Assembly (NCBI GenBank): GCA_024256245.1 | Contig: JAKLZD010000111.1 | Span: 1 to 6,736 of the forward strand | Reading direction: 5' to 3' | DNA from: Candidatus Methylarchaceae archaeon HK01M | Lineage (GTDB): Archaea; Thermoproteota; Nitrososphaeria; Nitrososphaerales; JACAEJ01 | DNA: 6,736 bases | Part shown: positions 4,978 through 6,736 of the stretch, piece by piece | How positions within the stretch are numbered: the first letter of the stretch is position 1 | Layout of the letters: each line of letters begins with the position of its first letter | The notes under the pieces: generated by a model | What the model saw: the letters and a program-made list of their open reading frames with translations, nothing else | Database searches by the model: none | Told to the model about the DNA's origin: nothing | Translations under genes and position numbers: made by a program

Positions 4978-6381
4978 ATGAATCTAGTCATGAAGTTCGG
5001 GGGGTCCTCAGTTGCAGGTGGCGACTGTATAAAAAGAGTTGCCAAGATAATTTCAGACTTCTTCAACCAAGGGAATAGGATTGTCGTAATTGTTTCAGCT
5101 TTGGTTGGTGTAACAGATCAGTTAATTGAATTCTCTTATAAGGCAAAGAAGGGCAACCTCAATTATGTTCATGATTTCATTCATAAGATAAAAGAGAGGC
5201 ATCTTGATATCGTTGATGATGCCATCAAGAACGGTTCTTTAAAGGAGGATTTAGCAAGCACCATAAAAAGTAATGTTGAAGAACTCGAGAAGGTCTTGAC
5301 GGGTATCTCCTATCTTGGCGATCTTACTCCCAAGTCATTAGACTATGTTCTATCCTTTGGTGAGAGATTATCTGCCCCTATATTGTGGGGAGCTCTTCAT
5401 GATATAGGGCTCGATGCTTTCTGCTTATCGGGGAAAGAAGTTGGAATAGTAACAGACTCTAATTATGGGGAGGCTAGACCCTTGATCAACATTACAAAAC
5501 ATCAAGTAAGGCAGAAACTAGAGCCTATGCTAGATAGAGGCGTAATACCTGTAGTAACGGGTTACATAGCTTCTAATCAGGAGGGTTTCATAACTACCTT
5601 GGGCAGAGGTGGATCGGACTACTCAGCCACAATTATAGGAGCTGCCTTGGGCGTTGATGAAATCTGGATCTGGACAGACGTCGATGGGATAATGACAGCT
5701 AATCCTAAGATCGTGCCATCGGCGAAGACCATATCCGATCTATCATTTCAAGAAGCCACAGAGATGGCTGTCTTCGGTGCAAAAGGTCTTCATCCTAGAG
5801 CCCTAGAACCAGCCATGATAGAAGGGATTCGTGTAAGGATCAAAAATACTTTCAACCCAAAGAATCTTGGGACATCTATAGTAAACGAACTTAAGATAAA
5901 GGGAGGAGAGATCGTCAAGGCAGTCAGCCTCATAAAAGATGTCTCATTGATAAATATCAGCGGAGCTGGGATGGTAGGATCGCCGGGCACTGCTGCAAAG
6001 ATCTTCGATATTCTAGGGAAGAATAATGTAAACATCCTTATGATCTCTCAGAGTGCTTCTGAAGCCAATATCTCCTTCATCATAAAAAGGAGTCAACTAG
6101 AGAAGGCCATTAGCGAATTAGAGATAGCGCTACTAGGTCAAGGGACTATACGTGAAGTTACAGCTGAAGAGAAAGTCTGCATAGTAGCCATCGTAGGAGC
6201 GGGTATGAAAGGCACGCCGGGAGTTGCGAGCAGGGTCTTCGGCGCTGTATCACGCATAGGGGTAAACCTGATAATGATCTCACAAGGATCTTCTGAGGTG
6301 AATATCTCCTTCGTTGTGAAGGAAAGTGATGGCGAAGAGGTGGCAAGAGCCATCCACGATGAATTTGGGCTGGATAAGTGA
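4978..6381 (+). CDS. lysC: Aspartate kinase with tandem ACT domains
   Basis: A 467-residue aspartate kinase (aspartokinase), which phosphorylates L-aspartate to L-4-aspartyl phosphate, the first step toward lysine, threonine, methionine and isoleucine. Kinase domain about 1-300: KFGGSS (6-11), SFGERLSA (126-133), GRGGSDYSA (209-217) and WTDVDGIMTANP (232-243) are the canonical substrate and ATP-site motifs, all intact. Two ACT domains follow, about 312-385 and 398-465. They are similar to each other (GAGMVGSPGTA versus GAGMKGTPGVA; MISQSASEANISFIIK versus MISQGSSEVNISFVVK), as in feedback-inhibited aspartokinases that bind lysine or threonine. Which amino acid inhibits this one cannot be read. 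Start: ATG 4978, with an in-frame TAA one codon upstream. A second ATG at 4990 would remove part of the first strand. The enzyme is monofunctional: no homoserine dehydrogenase or decarboxylase fusion. The symbol lysC is generic; an archaeal annotation might use another name. Confidence 0.97.
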   Translation: MNLVMKFGGSSVAGGDCIKRVAKIISDFFNQGNRIVVIVSALVGVTDQLIEFSYKAKKGNLNYVHDFIHKIKERHLDIVDDAIKNGSLKEDLASTIKSNVEELEKVLTGISYLGDLTPKSLDYVLSFGERLSAPILWGALHDIGLDAFCLSGKEVGIVTDSNYGEARPLINITKHQVRQKLEPMLDRGVIPVVTGYIASNQEGFITTLGRGGSDYSATIIGAALGVDEIWIWTDVDGIMTANPKIVPSAKTISDLSFQEATEMAVFGAKGLHPRALEPAMIEGIRVRIKNTFNPKNLGTSIVNELKIKGGEIVKAVSLIKDVSLINISGAGMVGSPGTAAKIFDILGKNNVNILMISQSASEANISFIIKRSQLEKAISELEIALLGQGTIREVTAEEKVCIVAIVGAGMKGTPGVASRVFGAVSRIGVNLIMISQGSSEVNISFVVKESDGEEVARAIHDEFGLDK

Positions 6382-6396
6382 GGCATTTATATTCGA

Positions 6397-6404
6397 TTTT
6401 AAAT
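6397..6404 (+). promoter_or_regulatory. TATA-like box of the right-edge gene
   Basis: TTTTAAAT is centred about 28 bases before the ATG at 6429, and TTTATATT (6386-6393) lies slightly upstream. Only a weak AGGAAG (6414-6419) precedes the ATG. This suggests a promoter independent of aspartate kinase, despite the gap of only 47 bases. Confidence 0.45.
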
Positions 6405-6428
6405 CTATTCGGTAGGAAGTCTATATCC

Positions 6429-6736
6429 ATGAAGTTAGATCTTTCTGAAGAAGGGGTCCTCTCAGCAAGGGATGTCTTGGAGATAATCTTTCCAAATAAA
6501 AAGACGAGGATAGCTGCAAGGATATTCCTAGACTGGCTTAAGGAGAGGGGCGGAAAGGCGACTAAGAACGCTGTAAGCAACTTCGCATATGCCCTTCAAG
6601 ATAGTAAGTTCACCAACAAAGGAGTCCCCTTCAATTACAGCAGAAGGAACTTCTACATGACCATACTTAGAGATCTGATAGGTCTGGGATTCATTCAGAG
6701 GAATGTTCCTGTATGGGATGATAGGAGTAGAAGAAC
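6429..6736 (+). CDS. Probable winged-helix protein of unknown function (partial, runs off right edge)
   Basis: An open frame of 102 codons from an ATG at 6429 to the window end with no stop. I do not recognise a named family. Seen: a polar start (LDLSEEGVLSARDVLEIIF, 3-21), a basic amphipathic helix (KKTRIAARIFLDWLKERGG, 24-42), a helix (TKNAVSNFAYALQD, 45-58), then GVPFNYSRRNFYMTILR (65-81) and DLIGLGFIQRNVPVWDD (82-98). The last part has the rhythm of a recognition helix followed by a 'LxxLGFIxxxxP' wing, as in archaeal winged-helix proteins, so DNA binding is a reasonable inference. It follows aspartate kinase by 47 bases on the same strand but has its own TATA-like box. The C-terminal part is needed to say more. 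Confidence 0.75.
   Translation, partial: MKLDLSEEGVLSARDVLEIIFPNKKTRIAARIFLDWLKERGGKATKNAVSNFAYALQDSKFTNKGVPFNYSRRNFYMTILRDLIGLGFIQRNVPVWDDRSRR

Noticed and set aside
5790..6580. Minus-strand frames of 81-140 codons across aspartate kinase and the right-edge gene
   Set aside because: Antisense to intact kinase and ACT motifs; the 140-codon frame spans two genes and has no protein-like pattern.
1..6736. CRISPR array, tRNA/rRNA genes, insertion sequence ends
   Set aside because: No regularly spaced repeats, no tRNA T-arm or anticodon-arm signature, no transposase or terminal inverted repeats seen on either strand.

Overview
The window looks archaeal. Four kinds of evidence point that way: a stand-alone Lrp/AsnC ligand-binding (RAM) protein, a pair of small CBS-domain proteins, an aspartate kinase with tandem ACT domains, and several genes with an AT-rich TATA-like box about 26-30 bases before the start codon and no clear Shine-Dalgarno site, as expected for leaderless mRNAs. 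Internal or second genes do carry GGAGG-type sites. The DNA is moderately AT-rich. A Thermoproteota/TACK lineage (Bathyarchaeia- or Nitrososphaeria-like) is my guess from protein flavour, not something the sequence proves.

Left part (1-2386), minus strand: the N-terminal 128 residues of a zinc-ribbon protein that is very probably a radical SAM enzyme, running off the left edge. Upstream of it lies a complete 519-residue alkaline-phosphatase-superfamily phosphodiesterase/phosphatase. Upstream of that, in what first looks like an empty gap, are the remains of a small winged-helix regulator (2113-2316, one in-frame stop). Its end overlaps a perfect 14-bp palindrome (2102-2115) lying at the core-promoter position of the phosphodiesterase.

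Middle (2387-4243), plus strand: two adjacent CBS-pair proteins, the second with a strong GGAGGAGA ribosome-binding site inside the end of the first, so almost certainly co-transcribed. About 100 bases after them is a GC-rich, foldable element ending in TTTTTT, either a terminator or the 3' part of a small RNA. Next comes an 80-residue RAM-domain protein, whose start I move to a GTG at 3669. A 332-base gap follows. It holds a start-less minus-strand reading frame (3903-4013) that looks like the C-terminal tail of a lost protein.

Right part (4244-6736): a minus-strand conserved-looking protein of unknown function (191 residues), a divergent AT-rich promoter region with four TTTA repeats, then on the plus strand aspartate kinase (467 residues, tandem ACT domains) and the first 102 residues of an unrecognised, probably winged-helix protein cut by the right edge.

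Working together: the CBS pairs (adenine-nucleotide or SAM sensing), the RAM protein (amino-acid sensing) and the allosteric aspartate kinase would suit a small-molecule-sensing neighbourhood around amino-acid metabolism, but only the two CBS genes are clearly one operon. I see no complete novel system. The most unusual items are the decayed regulator with its promoter palindrome, the GC-rich structured element and the start-less tail.
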